A stretch of 64,000 nt of DNA. Origin: Achromobacter seleniivolatilans. GTDB taxonomy: Bacteria > Pseudomonadota > Gammaproteobacteria > Burkholderiales > Burkholderiaceae_B. Within the stretch, counting starts at the first letter, position 1. Every line of letters begins with the position of its first letter. A program made the translations under genes and the position numbers. The DNA lies in the NCBI RefSeq assembly GCF_030864005.1, contig NZ_CP132976.1, forward strand, positions 5,208,001-5,272,000. Direction: 5' to 3'. Shown piece by piece: positions 52,540 to 60,901 of the stretch. The notes beneath the pieces are model-generated. The model made no database searches. It had not been told where the DNA came from and saw nothing but the letters and a program-made list of their open reading frames with translations.

Positions 52540-54060
52540 TCAGATGGGTTCGTCCAGGCCGTGCTGCACCTGTTCCGCCGCGCGCAGCACCGCGCGGGCC
52601 TTGGCTTCTGTTTCGGCCCATTCGGCTTCGGGGTTGGAGTCGGCCACGATGCCGGCGGCGGCCTGCACGTACAGCGTGCCGTCTTTAATGACACCGGTGC
52701 GGATGGCGATCGCCACGTCCATTTCGCCGCCGTAGCTCAGGTAGCCGGCCGCGCCGCCGTAGATGCCGCGGCGCACGGGTTCCAGTTCGTCGATGATCTT
52801 CATGGCTTCGACCTTGGGGGCGCCCGTCAAGGTGCCTGCGGGGAAGGACGCACGCAGTACGTCCATGCTGCTCATGCCGGGGTTCAGGTTGCCGGTGACG
52901 TTGGACACCAGGTGCATCACATGCGAATAGCGTTCGATGACCATGGTGTCGCTGACCTTGACCGAACCCACTTCTGCCACCCGGCCCACGTCATTGCGCG
53001 CCAGGTCGATCAGCATCACGTGTTCCGCCACTTCTTTGGGATCGGCCTTCAGTTCGGCGGCCAGTGCTGCGTCTTCCTCGGGGGTGCCGCCGCGCTTGCG
53101 GGTGCCGGCCAGCGGACGGATGGTGATCTGCGACTTCGGCACGCCGTTATCCACCACGCGCTCCTGACGCACCAGGATCTCGGGCGAGGCGCCCACGACC
53201 TGGAAGTCGCCGAAGTTCCAGAAGTACATATAAGGGGAGGGGTTGAGCGAACGCAGGGCGCGGTACAGGGACAGCGGCGAATCGCGGAAGGGTTTGGCGA
53301 TGACCTGTCCGATCTGGACCTGCATCAGGTCGCCAGCGGCGATGTGTTCCTTGGCGCGGTGGACGGCCGCCAGGTAATCCTCTTTCTTGAAGTCGCGCCG
53401 CTCTTCGGTTTGCATGCTGGCGTGGCTGTAGGGAATTTCAACCGGGCGTCGCAGGCGCGCCCGCAGATCGTGCAGACGTTGCTGGGCGCGGCTGTAGGAC
53501 TCGGGTTGGCTGGGATCGGCGTAGACCATCAAGTAGATGCGGCCGGCCAGATTGTCCACGATGACCAATTCGTCTACGTGCATCAGCATCAGGTCCGGCG
53601 TGCCCTCTTCCATGCCGGCCGGGAACGGTTTGACCGCGGGACCCAGGCAAGGCTCGATGTGGCGCACCGTGTCATAGCCGAAATACCCCGCCAGGCCGCC
53701 GCAAAAGCGCGGCATGCCGGGGCGCAGGGCGACTTTGAAGCGGCTTTGGTATTGCTCGATGAAGGCGAGCGGGTCGCCTTCATGGGTTTCCACGACGCTG
53801 CCGTCGTGCAGGACTTCGGTCAGCGTGCCGCTGGCGCGGATGACGGTGCGGGCAGGCAGGCCGATAAAAGAATAGCGGCCGAAGCGCTCGCCGCCCACGA
53901 CGGACTCCATCAGGCAGGTCATGCGGCCGCCGTTTGGGCCCGCATGCGCCAGCTTGAGGTAGATGCCCAGCGGCGTGTCCAGGTCGGCGTAGGTCTCGGC
54001 TACCAGCGGAATGCGGTTGTAGCCTTGGGCGGCGAGGGCCTTGAATTCGATTTCGGTCAT
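52540..54060 (-). CDS. trpE: Anthranilate synthase component I
   Basis: The 506-residue chorismate-using subunit of anthranilate synthase. The N-terminal regulatory region contains LMESVVGGERFGRYSFIG, whose ES motif is part of the tryptophan feedback site. The catalytic C-terminal half has RNDVGRVAEVGSVKVS, GTLTGAPKVEAMKIIDELE, and RRGIYGGAAGYLSYGG. Expression is likely attenuated by the leader peptide and terminator upstream. Confidence 0.97.
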   Translation of the reverse strand: MTEIEFKALAAQGYNRIPLVAETYADLDTPLGIYLKLAHAGPNGGRMTCLMESVVGGERFGRYSFIGLPARTVIRASGTLTEVLHDGSVVETHEGDPLAFIEQYQSRFKVALRPGMPRFCGGLAGYFGYDTVRHIEPCLGPAVKPFPAGMEEGTPDLMLMHVDELVIVDNLAGRIYLMVYADPSQPESYSRAQQRLHDLRARLRRPVEIPYSHASMQTEERRDFKKEDYLAAVHRAKEHIAAGDLMQVQIGQVIAKPFRDSPLSLYRALRSLNPSPYMYFWNFGDFQVVGASPEILVRQERVVDNGVPKSQITIRPLAGTRKRGGTPEEDAALAAELKADPKEVAEHVMLIDLARNDVGRVAEVGSVKVSDTMVIERYSHVMHLVSNVTGNLNPGMSSMDVLRASFPAGTLTGAPKVEAMKIIDELEPVRRGIYGGAAGYLSYGGEMDVAIAIRTGVIKDGTLYVQAAAGIVADSNPEAEWAETEAKARAVLRAAEQVQHGLDEPI

Positions 54061-54109
54061 GTCGGGTCTCGTAAGCGATTTTTTTGCTTGCAGACCGGGC
54101 GCACAACAA

Positions 54110-54140
54110 AAAGCCCGGTCCAGGTAACTGGTTCCGGGCT
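54110..54140 (-). terminator. trp attenuator hairpin
   Basis: On the minus strand AGCCCGG...CCGGGCT, with an inner ACCAG/CTGG extension, forms a GC-rich stem followed by TTTTTG. It lies between the leader peptide stop and trpE, as in a transcription attenuator. Confidence 0.85.
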
Positions 54141-54203
54141 GGGCGCTGTTTACACAGTGTCGGCGCTAGGCGGCTTGAGTCGCGTCTAGGGCCGGGAAGG
54201 GAA

Positions 54204-54278
54204 TCATCGCCACCCGGAAGACAAACGCCACCAGCGCCACGAGGCGCCGAGCATTTGGTTCTGGATGGAAACGTTCAT
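54204..54278 (-). CDS. trpL: trp operon leader peptide
   Basis: A 24-codon frame, MNVSIQNQMLG then ASWRWWRLSSGWR, with four Trp codons, three of them in the cluster TGG-CGC-TGG-TGG. It sits about 65 bp before a terminator hairpin that precedes trpE. Ribosome stalling at the Trp codons when charged tRNA-Trp is scarce would let an alternative stem form and spare the terminator. No strong SD is visible, which is the main weakness. Arginine codons interleave with the Trp codons, so arginine starvation might also be felt. Confidence 0.8.
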   Translation of the reverse strand: MNVSIQNQMLGASWRWWRLSSGWR

Positions 54279-54294
54279 TGATCTGTGTTCAGTA

Positions 54295-54317
54295 TTAAGT
54301 TCGACGGTTAAGTTCGA
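54295..54317 (-). promoter_or_regulatory. Direct repeats upstream of the trp leader
   Basis: On the minus strand TCGAACTTAA occurs twice (54308-54317 and 54295-54304) with 13-bp periodicity. The second copy runs into a -10-like TAATAC at 54292-54297. They may be promoter elements or a binding site; an obvious -35 is lacking. Confidence 0.35.
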
Positions 54318-54370
54318 TGCTGCTGACCGGGCCGGGTTAGTGACTGGACTACTGCAAAGTCAGAGCAGAG

Positions 54371-55075
54371 TCACAGTACATTCGCTGCGTTCTGGTTTCT
54401 GTTCCACAGTGCAATCCACTGAGCGGCGTCGATAAGCGTGTCCACTATACCATCGACATCCAGCTCGCGCACGTCACGTCCTTCGTTGTAACCGTAAGGC
54501 ACCACCAGCACCTGCGTACCGGCGCTGCGGCCGGCCTGCGCGTCGTTGATGGAGTCGCCGATGGTCACGGCTTCGGTGACCGCCACGTGCAGCAATTCGC
54601 AGGCGTGTTCGATCTGGTCGGGGTCGGGCTTGCGGCGCGCGCAGGTATCGCCGCACACCACCGCGTCAAAGAAGCCAGCCAGACCGGTGCGTTGCAACAG
54701 CGGCAAGGTGAACTCGGTGGGCTTGTTGGTGACGACGGCCAGCTTCAAACCCTGGTCGCGCATGTGTTTCAAGCCTTCGATGACGCCGGGATACACCTGG
54801 GCGCGCTCGCCATTGACCAGGTGGTAATGGCGGTAGAAAGACTCGCGGGCGCGGTCGAAGTCGGCGGGTGACGGGTCCGCTGCATTCAAACTGCCCGCCA
54901 GGCTGCGGCGGACCAGGTTGTCCACGCCCTTGCCCACGAAGGTGGCCACCACGTCCTCGCGCAGCGCAATCATGCCAAGTTCAACGCGCATGGCGTTGGC
55001 GGCAAAGGCCAGGTCGGGAATGGAGTCAAGCAGGGTTCCATCCAGGTCAAGCAGCGCAGCGCGAAAAGCGGTCAT
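54371..55075 (-). CDS. gph: Phosphoglycolate phosphatase (HAD family)
   Basis: A 234-residue HAD hydrolase that removes 2-phosphoglycolate. The start at 55075 (MTAFRAALLDLDGT) puts the nucleophile Asp in LLDLDGTLLDS near the N-terminus. Later motifs are VVTNKPTEF (motif II), RRKPDPDQIEHA (motif III Lys) and IGDSINDAQAGRSAG (motif IV). A longer frame to 55168 adds only non-conserved sequence overlapping rpe. It lies 16 bp downstream of rpe; the trp leader region follows. Confidence 0.95.
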   Translation of the reverse strand: MTAFRAALLDLDGTLLDSIPDLAFAANAMRVELGMIALREDVVATFVGKGVDNLVRRSLAGSLNAADPSPADFDRARESFYRHYHLVNGERAQVYPGVIEGLKHMRDQGLKLAVVTNKPTEFTLPLLQRTGLAGFFDAVVCGDTCARRKPDPDQIEHACELLHVAVTEAVTIGDSINDAQAGRSAGTQVLVVPYGYNEGRDVRELDVDGIVDTLIDAAQWIALWNRNQNAANVL

Positions 55076-55091
55076 AGTGATTCCCAGGGGC

Positions 55092-55787
55092 TTAGATGGC
55101 GGTGGTTTCGCCGATGGCGATCTGATCACGCATGGATTTGATGATGCCGGCGTAATCGGGCTTGCCAAAGATGGCGGAGCCAGCCACGAAAGTATCGGCG
55201 CCTGCGCGGCGGATTTCAGCGATGTTGTCGATTTTGACGCCGCCGTCCACTTGCAGCACGATTTCCTGGCCGCCGGCCTGCATCCAGGCGTCGATTTTGG
55301 CGCGGGCCTCGCGCAGCTTGGTCAGCGCACCCGGAATGAAGCTCTGGCCGCCAAAGCCGGGGTTGACCGACATGATCAACACCAGGTCGACCTTGTCCAT
55401 CACGTAGTCCAGGTAGGTCAGCGGCGTGGCGGGGTTGAACACCAGGCCCGCTTTACAGCCGTTTTCACGGATCAGGGACAGCGTGCGGTCCACGTGACGG
55501 CTGGCGTCCGGGTGAAAGCTGATGTAGTTGGCGCCGGCTTTCGCGAACATCGGGACCAGCTCGTCCACGGGTTCCACCATCAGATGCACGTCGATCGGCA
55601 CTTCCACGTGGGGGCGGATTGCCGCGCACACCATGGGACCGATGGTCAGATTGGGGACATAGTGGTTGTCCATCACGTCCACGTGGATCCAGTCGGCGCC
55701 TGCGGCGACGACGTTGCGGACTTCCTCGCCCAGGCGGGCAAAGTCAGCCGACAAGATACTGGGGGTGATGCGAGTGGTGGTAGACAT
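55092..55787 (-). CDS. rpe: Ribulose-phosphate 3-epimerase
   Basis: A 231-residue TIM-barrel enzyme interconverting ribulose 5-phosphate and xylulose 5-phosphate in the pentose phosphate and Calvin pathways. [33 protein letters not shown] (metal-ligand His and Asp), [13 protein letters not shown] and VDGGVKIDN are classic. It is followed by gph, a pairing shared with many proteobacteria, and diverges from apaG. Confidence 0.97.
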   Translation of the reverse strand: MSTTTRITPSILSADFARLGEEVRNVVAAGADWIHVDVMDNHYVPNLTIGPMVCAAIRPHVEVPIDVHLMVEPVDELVPMFAKAGANYISFHPDASRHVDRTLSLIRENGCKAGLVFNPATPLTYLDYVMDKVDLVLIMSVNPGFGGQSFIPGALTKLREARAKIDAWMQAGGQEIVLQVDGGVKIDNIAEIRRAGADTFVAGSAIFGKPDYAGIIKSMRDQIAIGETTAI

Positions 55788-55939
55788 GATGTTCGGAGAT
55801 CAGAAGGGCATAATGTGCCATTATTGCAGTTTGGGGCGCGGGTTCGGAAACGGTCCGCTCAGCATGCCCCCAAATTGCGTCTTTCAAGCGCTTGGCGCCG
55901 AAATCCGGCGTCCCGCGCCCAGTCACACAGGGAAGGACT

Positions 55940-56314
55940 GTGAAACCTTACGACCTGAGCGTCTCTGTCTCTCCGCGCTTCGTGCCCGAACAGTCTGATC
56001 CCGGCGAACAGCAATTCGTGTTTGCCTATACCGTCCGCATCACCAATACCGGCGAACATCCCGCCCAGGTGATCAGCCGCCACTGGGTCATCACCGATGG
56101 CAACCAGCGTGTGCAGGAAGTGCGCGGGCTGGGCATTGTGGGTCAGCAGCCTTTGTTGGCCCCGGGCGAGACCTTCGAATACACGAGCGGCTGTCCCCTG
56201 CCCACTCCAGTGGGCACGATGCGCGGCACCTATCACTGCGTCGGCGAAAACGGTATTCCGTTTGAAGTGCCGATCTCCGAATTCGTCCTGGCCATGCCGC
56301 GCACTTTGCACTGA
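55940..56314 (+). CDS. apaG: ApaG protein
   Basis: A 124-residue fibronectin-III-like protein of unclear function (the name derives from linkage to diadenosine tetraphosphatase in E. coli). The GTG at 55940, with AAGGA before it, gives VKPYDLSVSVSPRFVPEQSDPG, the normal family N-terminus. GEHPAQVISRHWVITDGN and PVGTMRGTYHCVGENG follow. It lies 38 bp upstream of mltA. Confidence 0.96.
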   Translation: MKPYDLSVSVSPRFVPEQSDPGEQQFVFAYTVRITNTGEHPAQVISRHWVITDGNQRVQEVRGLGIVGQQPLLAPGETFEYTSGCPLPTPVGTMRGTYHCVGENGIPFEVPISEFVLAMPRTLH

Positions 56315-56352
56315 ATGGCCCGGCCACCTGTCGCACGTTTTTCCATCTGCTC

Positions 56353-57654
56353 ATGAAGCGCATTCTTAGCCTGTCCGTGCTGTCGGTTCTGCTGGCGGCA
56401 TGTTCCACCCCATCAGAAGTTCCCCCTGAATCCGGCGGCCCCGCCGCCCCAGGCGTGCGCACGCCGGCGGCCGATGGCCCTTTGGTGGTGCCGTCGCTGT
56501 CCGCTTTGCCGGACACGCCGCCGCGCGCGCTGGCGGGCAAGTTCAAGGCCGGTTCCTGGGCTGAAATGCCCGGCTGGTCTACCGATGACCTGACGCAATT
56601 CTGGCCGCTGTTCTTGCGCAACTGCCGCGGCCTGATGCGGCCGACCAGCGGCAATCTGGCCGCGCCCGCGCGCGCCACGCCGCGGGCCTGGCAACCGGTT
56701 TGCGCGGCCGCCGTGGACCCGTCCCGCGCTCCGGCAGCAGGCGATGGCGAAGGCGTGCGCCGTTTTCTTCAGACCTATCTTCAGCCGTGGCGCCTGAACG
56801 CGGCCGATGGCAAGCCGGCCACCAATACCGTCACGGGCTACTACGAACCCCTGGTGCGCGGGTCGCGCCGTCAGGGTGGCAACTACCAATGGCCGCTGTA
56901 TGCCGTGCCTGCCGACCTGTTGACCATCGATTTGGGTTCGATTTACCCCGATCTGGCCGGCAAGCGCGTGCGAGGCAAGCTGGAAGGCAAGCGGGTGGTG
57001 CCTTACGACACCCGCGCCGCGATTGAATCGTCCGGCCGCCGCCCGCCGGTGGTGGTCTGGGTGGACGACCCTGTGGATAATTTCTTCTTGCAGGTGCAGG
57101 GTTCAGGCCGTGTGCAACTGACCGACGGCCCCGATACGGGCAAGACGATCCGGGTGGCGTACGCCGACCATAACGGCCAGCCCTATGTGTCCATTGGCCG
57201 TTGGCTGATCGACCGTGGCGAACTCACGGCCGATCAGGCGTCCATGCAGAACATCCGGGCCTGGGCGCAGCGCAATCCGAAGCGCGTGCAGGAAATGCTC
57301 AATGCCAATCCGGCTGTCGTGTTCTTTCGCGAAGAGCCGGTCATTGATCCTGAGCAGGGTCCCAAAGGCGCCTATGCGATCCCGCTGGCCCCCAAGCGTT
57401 CCATTGCGGTGGACGCCACTTTCGTGCCGCTGGGCACGCCGGTGTACCTGGCGACCACCCTTCCGGCATCCGACCGGCCGCTGCAGCGGCTGGTATTTGC
57501 CCAAGATACGGGCACGGCTATCCGGGGCGCCGCGCGCGCTGACTTCTATTGGGGTTATGGCGAAGAGGCCGGCCAGCAGGCAGGCCGCATGAAACAAAAG
57601 GGACAGATGTGGGTGTTGTGGCCCAAGCAAGCTGGGGAGCCCTCGGCAAGATGA
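56353..57654 (+). CDS. mltA: Membrane-bound lytic murein transglycosylase A
   Basis: An outer-membrane lipoprotein that cleaves peptidoglycan glycan strands to 1,6-anhydro products. The lipobox LAAC places the acylated Cys at residue 17. The MltA barrel domain has TVTGYYEPLVRGSRR, PVVVWVDDPVDNFFLQVQGSG, and the C-terminal 3D domain AVDATFVPLGTPVYLATTLP then FAQDTGTAIRGAARADFYWG, which contains the catalytic Asp. At 433 residues it is slightly long because of a Pro-rich linker after the lipobox. It overlaps the next gene by four bases. Confidence 0.95.
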   Translation: MKRILSLSVLSVLLAACSTPSEVPPESGGPAAPGVRTPAADGPLVVPSLSALPDTPPRALAGKFKAGSWAEMPGWSTDDLTQFWPLFLRNCRGLMRPTSGNLAAPARATPRAWQPVCAAAVDPSRAPAAGDGEGVRRFLQTYLQPWRLNAADGKPATNTVTGYYEPLVRGSRRQGGNYQWPLYAVPADLLTIDLGSIYPDLAGKRVRGKLEGKRVVPYDTRAAIESSGRRPPVVVWVDDPVDNFFLQVQGSGRVQLTDGPDTGKTIRVAYADHNGQPYVSIGRWLIDRGELTADQASMQNIRAWAQRNPKRVQEMLNANPAVVFFREEPVIDPEQGPKGAYAIPLAPKRSIAVDATFVPLGTPVYLATTLPASDRPLQRLVFAQDTGTAIRGAARADFYWGYGEEAGQQAGRMKQKGQMWVLWPKQAGEPSAR

Positions 57655-58820
57655 GCCATCAGATCGTAGTTTGCGGGGCCGGCATCGTCGGCCTGTCCAC
57701 CGCCTTGGCGCTGGCCCGGCGCGGGCAGCGCGTTGCCGTGCTGGCGCCGCGCTCTGCCGTGCCCGCGGCCGATCCCAACCGTTATCACCCGCGCGTCTAC
57801 GCCATTTCGCCTGCCAGCCAGCGCTTTCTGGCCGAGCTGGGTGTATGGGACGCCATGCCTGCCGCCCGGCTGATGCCGGTGCAGGCCATGGAGATCCATG
57901 GAGACGCGGACGGACAGGTAAACCTGAACGCCTGGCAGGCGGCGCTGCCGCAACTGGCCTGGATTGTCGAATCCGGTGAGATCGAACGTGTGCTGATCCA
58001 GGCGGTGCGGATGTTTGGCATTCCCTGGCTGGAAGACCGCTGCACGGCTTACCAGGATGGCGCCGTGGATACGGAAAGCGGCGCTCGCATCAAGGCCGAA
58101 TTGTTTGTGGGCGCGGACGGCGCCGCCTCTCCGCTGCGCACCGCGGCAGGCATGAAGCATGATGCCGTGTCCTATGACGATACCGGACTGGTCGTGCATC
58201 TGGACGCCGAAATTCCCCATCAAGGCACCGCCGTTCAGTGGTTCCGCGACGACGGTGTGCTGGCGCTTTTGCCGCTGCCTGACACCGCCGACGGGCCGCA
58301 GGTGTCCATGGTCTGGTCCATGCGCAGCGATCGCGCCCAGGCGTTGTTGGCCCTGCCGGCCGAAGAACAGACTACCCAGTTGGAAGCCCTGCTGGCCGAT
58401 GCGTCCGAGGGCCGCCTGGGCAGCCTGAAGGTGCGCAGCAAGCTGCATGGTTTTCCGCTGACGCTGGAGCGCGCCCAGATGGTTGCGCCCGGTATCGCGC
58501 TGGCAGGCGACGCCGCGCATCGTTTGCATCCGCTGGCAGGCCAGGGCTTGAACCTGGGCCTGGGCGACGTCGAAGCGCTGGCTCGCACGGTGGCGGACCG
58601 CGAACCCTACCGCCAGGCAGGCGACCTGCGCGTGCTGCACCGCTATCAGCGGGCACGCGCCGAACCGGTCCTGGCAATGCGTTTGGCCACCGACGGTCTG
58701 CATAAGCTGTTTGCGTCGCACGCCACGCCGCTCGTCTGGCTGCGCAACGCGGGTATGCATTGGGTCGAAAAGGCGCCGCTGATCAAGCGCCGTCTGATTG
58801 CGGGGGCGTCAGCGAACTGA
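57651..58820 (+). CDS. UbiH/UbiF/VisC-family FAD monooxygenase
   Basis: A 389-residue flavin hydroxylase of the ubiquinone-biosynthesis family. The start at 57651 overlaps the mltA stop (ATGA). The dinucleotide fold VCGAGIVGLSTALALARRG, FVGADGAASPLR, and GDAAHRLHPLAGQGLNLGLGDV are the three FAD motifs. These enzymes hydroxylate the ring of the quinone precursor with O2 and NAD(P)H; which position is not resolvable from sequence. Confidence 0.92.
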   Translation: MSHQIVVCGAGIVGLSTALALARRGQRVAVLAPRSAVPAADPNRYHPRVYAISPASQRFLAELGVWDAMPAARLMPVQAMEIHGDADGQVNLNAWQAALPQLAWIVESGEIERVLIQAVRMFGIPWLEDRCTAYQDGAVDTESGARIKAELFVGADGAASPLRTAAGMKHDAVSYDDTGLVVHLDAEIPHQGTAVQWFRDDGVLALLPLPDTADGPQVSMVWSMRSDRAQALLALPAEEQTTQLEALLADASEGRLGSLKVRSKLHGFPLTLERAQMVAPGIALAGDAAHRLHPLAGQGLNLGLGDVEALARTVADREPYRQAGDLRVLHRYQRARAEPVLAMRLATDGLHKLFASHATPLVWLRNAGMHWVEKAPLIKRRLIAGASAN

Positions 58821-58876
58821 CGCGGGCAAAGCCAGGGGCGAGGGGGACAGATCACGACGATCACTCCGCGTTTTTT

Positions 58877-58904
58877 GAACCTTTGCGCGGCGTCGGCCGT
58901 CTGA
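58877..58904 (+). promoter_or_regulatory. Sigma-E-like promoter upstream of the dsbC-type gene
   Basis: GAACCT (58877-58882) and GTCTGA (58899-58904) are 16 bp apart, close to the RpoE consensus GAACTT-N16-TCTGA. It would start transcription about 100 nt before the dsbC-like ATG. In E. coli dsbC is a known sigma-E target. Confidence 0.55.
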
Positions 58905-59010
58905 CACAGATGGCGTCTGCGCATGGCTTGCGCCCACTGGGCTGGCCCCCGGCACTTGTCCGGATGCGTTACGCTTTCCACCAAAGAACACGATAAGTAC
59001 AGGAGTACTA

Positions 59011-59811
59011 ATGAATTTGCGTATCTCCGCCACCTTGGCGGCTTGTTTCCTGGCCGGCGGCTTGGGTTTGTCCGCCAACGCCTTGGCGCAAGCGCCTGCC
59101 AAGGGCGACAACGTCATCTCCACGCAATCCGTGGGGCAGCCTGGCAAGGGCGAGAAAAGCGTGTCCACCACGCAGCTCGACCCGGTGACGGAGGGCGTCA
59201 AGGAACGTTTTCAGCAGCGTTTTACCGGTATGGACGTATCGGCAGTGCGCCGCACGCCTTACGGCTTGTTCGAGGTGCAGTTGGGCATGGACCTGCTCTA
59301 CACGGACGAAAAAGTAACGTGGGTCATGGAAGGTCCGTTGATAGACGCCATGACGCGCCGTGATGTGACGCGCGAATCGCAAGAGAAACTCAGCGCCATC
59401 ACGTTTGATCAATTGCCGTTGGACTTGGCGCTCAAGCAGGTCAAGGGCGATGGCTCGCGCAAGGTCGCGATCTTTGAAGATCCCAATTGCGGCTACTGCA
59501 AGCAGCTGCGCCAGACCATGGAAGACGTGGACAACGTCACCGTTTACACCTTCCTCTATCCCATCCTGTCGCCCGATTCCAAGGTGAAGGTGCGCGACGT
59601 CTGGTGCGCCAAGGATCAGGGCAAGGCGTGGGATGACTGGATGGTGCGGGGCAAGAAACCCGCAACGGCCAACTGCGATGTGCCTGAAGACAAGTTGCTG
59701 GCGCTGGGCCAGAAACTGATGGTTCGCGGTACGCCGACCCTGTTTTTTGCCGATGGCTCGCGCGTAAGCGGCGCGATACCGCTGGACCAACTCAAAGCTC
59801 GTTTGAACTGA
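59011..59811 (+). CDS. dsbC: Periplasmic thiol:disulfide interchange protein, DsbC family
   Basis: A 266-residue protein-disulfide isomerase. The signal peptide ends ANALAQ. A dimerisation domain (about residues 60-130, VKERFQQRFTGMDVSAVRRTPYGLFEVQLG) precedes the thioredoxin domain with CGYC at residues 160-163 and the cis-Pro loop RGTPTLFFADG. A second Cys pair (CAKD...CDVP) lies after the helix. An SD AGGAG lies before ATG 59011. A sigma-E-like promoter upstream suggests control by envelope stress. Confidence 0.94.
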   Translation: MNLRISATLAACFLAGGLGLSANALAQAPAKGDNVISTQSVGQPGKGEKSVSTTQLDPVTEGVKERFQQRFTGMDVSAVRRTPYGLFEVQLGMDLLYTDEKVTWVMEGPLIDAMTRRDVTRESQEKLSAITFDQLPLDLALKQVKGDGSRKVAIFEDPNCGYCKQLRQTMEDVDNVTVYTFLYPILSPDSKVKVRDVWCAKDQGKAWDDWMVRGKKPATANCDVPEDKLLALGQKLMVRGTPTLFFADGSRVSGAIPLDQLKARLN

Positions 59812-59875
59812 CCGGCGCGTTGCGCGCCGGCCGGGTGGCTGGTGCGAACCGCGCCACGCCACCCGGAGACAACAC

Positions 59876-60832
59876 TTGAAAATCGCAATACTCGACGATT
59901 ACCACGACGTAGCCCGGCGCTATGCAGATTGGACTTCTTTGGGCGGGGACGCCGAGGTCCGGATTTTCAACAACTTCATTCCGGCCGACGAGGTCGAGGC
60001 ATCGCTTGAGCCGTTCGATGTGATCGTCGCCATGCGCGAACGCACGCCGTTTCCGGCCGAGCGTATTCGTGCGTTGCCCAAGCTGCGGCTCTTGATCACG
60101 ACGGGCATGCGCAACAATGCCATCGATATGCAGGCTTGCACTGCGCAGGGCATCGTTGTGTGCGGGGCTCCGGGCAGCGCCGACGCCAACACGGCCACCG
60201 CCGAGCTGGCCTGGGCGCACATTCTGGGCCTGTTCAAACATTTGCCCGCCGAAGACGCGGCCATGCGCCGTGGCATGTGGCAGACCGCCATGCCCGAGCC
60301 TCTGGCGGGCAAGCGCCTGGGCCTGTTGGGTCTGGGCAAGCTAGGTCAGGCAGTGGCCAAAGTGGGGCTGGCCTTCGGCATGGATGTGGTGGCGTGGAGC
60401 CCCAATCTGACGGAAGAGCGCGCCCAAGAAGCCGGCGTGTCACGTGTGGACAAGCACGAATTGTTTTCCACGTCCGATGTGGTCAGCCTGCACCTGATTC
60501 TGTCCGATCGCAGCCGCCATATCGTCGATGCCGCGGCACTGGCCGCCATGAAACCGACCGCATATCTGGTGAACACGTCGCGCGCGGGTCTGGTGGATCA
60601 GGACGCGTTGATGGATGCGCTGGTGAAGTTCCGCATCGCGGGCGCGGGCTTGGATGTGTACCCGGAAGAGCCGCTGTCTCCGACAGACACCGTGCGCGAT
60701 CTGGATAACGTCATCCTGACGCCGCATCTGGGTTATGTGAGCCGCGAGAATTTCGAGGCGTTTTATCAGAATGCGCTGGACGCGGTGAAGGCGTACCAGG
60801 CGGGTAAACCGGTCAGGGTGCTGAACGCATAA
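59876..60832 (+). CDS. D-2-hydroxyacid dehydrogenase family protein, NAD(P)-dependent
   Basis: A 318-residue D-isomer-specific dehydrogenase. The TTG at 59876 is supported by GGAG 8 bases before it. The Rossmann loop is LGLLGLGKLGQAVAK at about residues 145-160. Catalytic residues are visible as Arg in VSLHLILSDRSRHI, Glu in DVYPEEPLSPTD and His in TPHLGYVSRENF. Substrate (glyoxylate/hydroxypyruvate, 3-phosphoglycerate or another 2-oxoacid) cannot be assigned. Confidence 0.92.
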   Translation: MKIAILDDYHDVARRYADWTSLGGDAEVRIFNNFIPADEVEASLEPFDVIVAMRERTPFPAERIRALPKLRLLITTGMRNNAIDMQACTAQGIVVCGAPGSADANTATAELAWAHILGLFKHLPAEDAAMRRGMWQTAMPEPLAGKRLGLLGLGKLGQAVAKVGLAFGMDVVAWSPNLTEERAQEAGVSRVDKHELFSTSDVVSLHLILSDRSRHIVDAAALAAMKPTAYLVNTSRAGLVDQDALMDALVKFRIAGAGLDVYPEEPLSPTDTVRDLDNVILTPHLGYVSRENFEAFYQNALDAVKAYQAGKPVRVLNA

Positions 60833-60858
60833 CCCGTCCCGCAATTTCACGATTCCCG

Positions 60859-60888
60859 CCCTGCGGTTTTCTCTCGAAAACCGCAGGG
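60859..60888. terminator. Bidirectional hairpin between the dehydrogenase and ttcA
   Basis: CCCTGCGGTTTT and AAAACCGCAGGG are perfect 12-nt complements around CTCTCG. The genes on either side converge on it (stops at 60832 and 60902), so it can terminate both. Confidence 0.8.
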
Positions 60889-60901
60889 TGGGTAGTCAAT
60901 A

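Noticed and set aside
52444..54189. 581-codon plus-strand frame opposite trpE
   Set aside because: It is a His/Val/Gly-rich shadow of trpE with no recognisable domain.
58910..58996. 28-codon frame just after the sigma-E-like promoter
   Set aside because: No SD, no conserved features; it is probably 5' untranslated sequence of the dsbC-like message.
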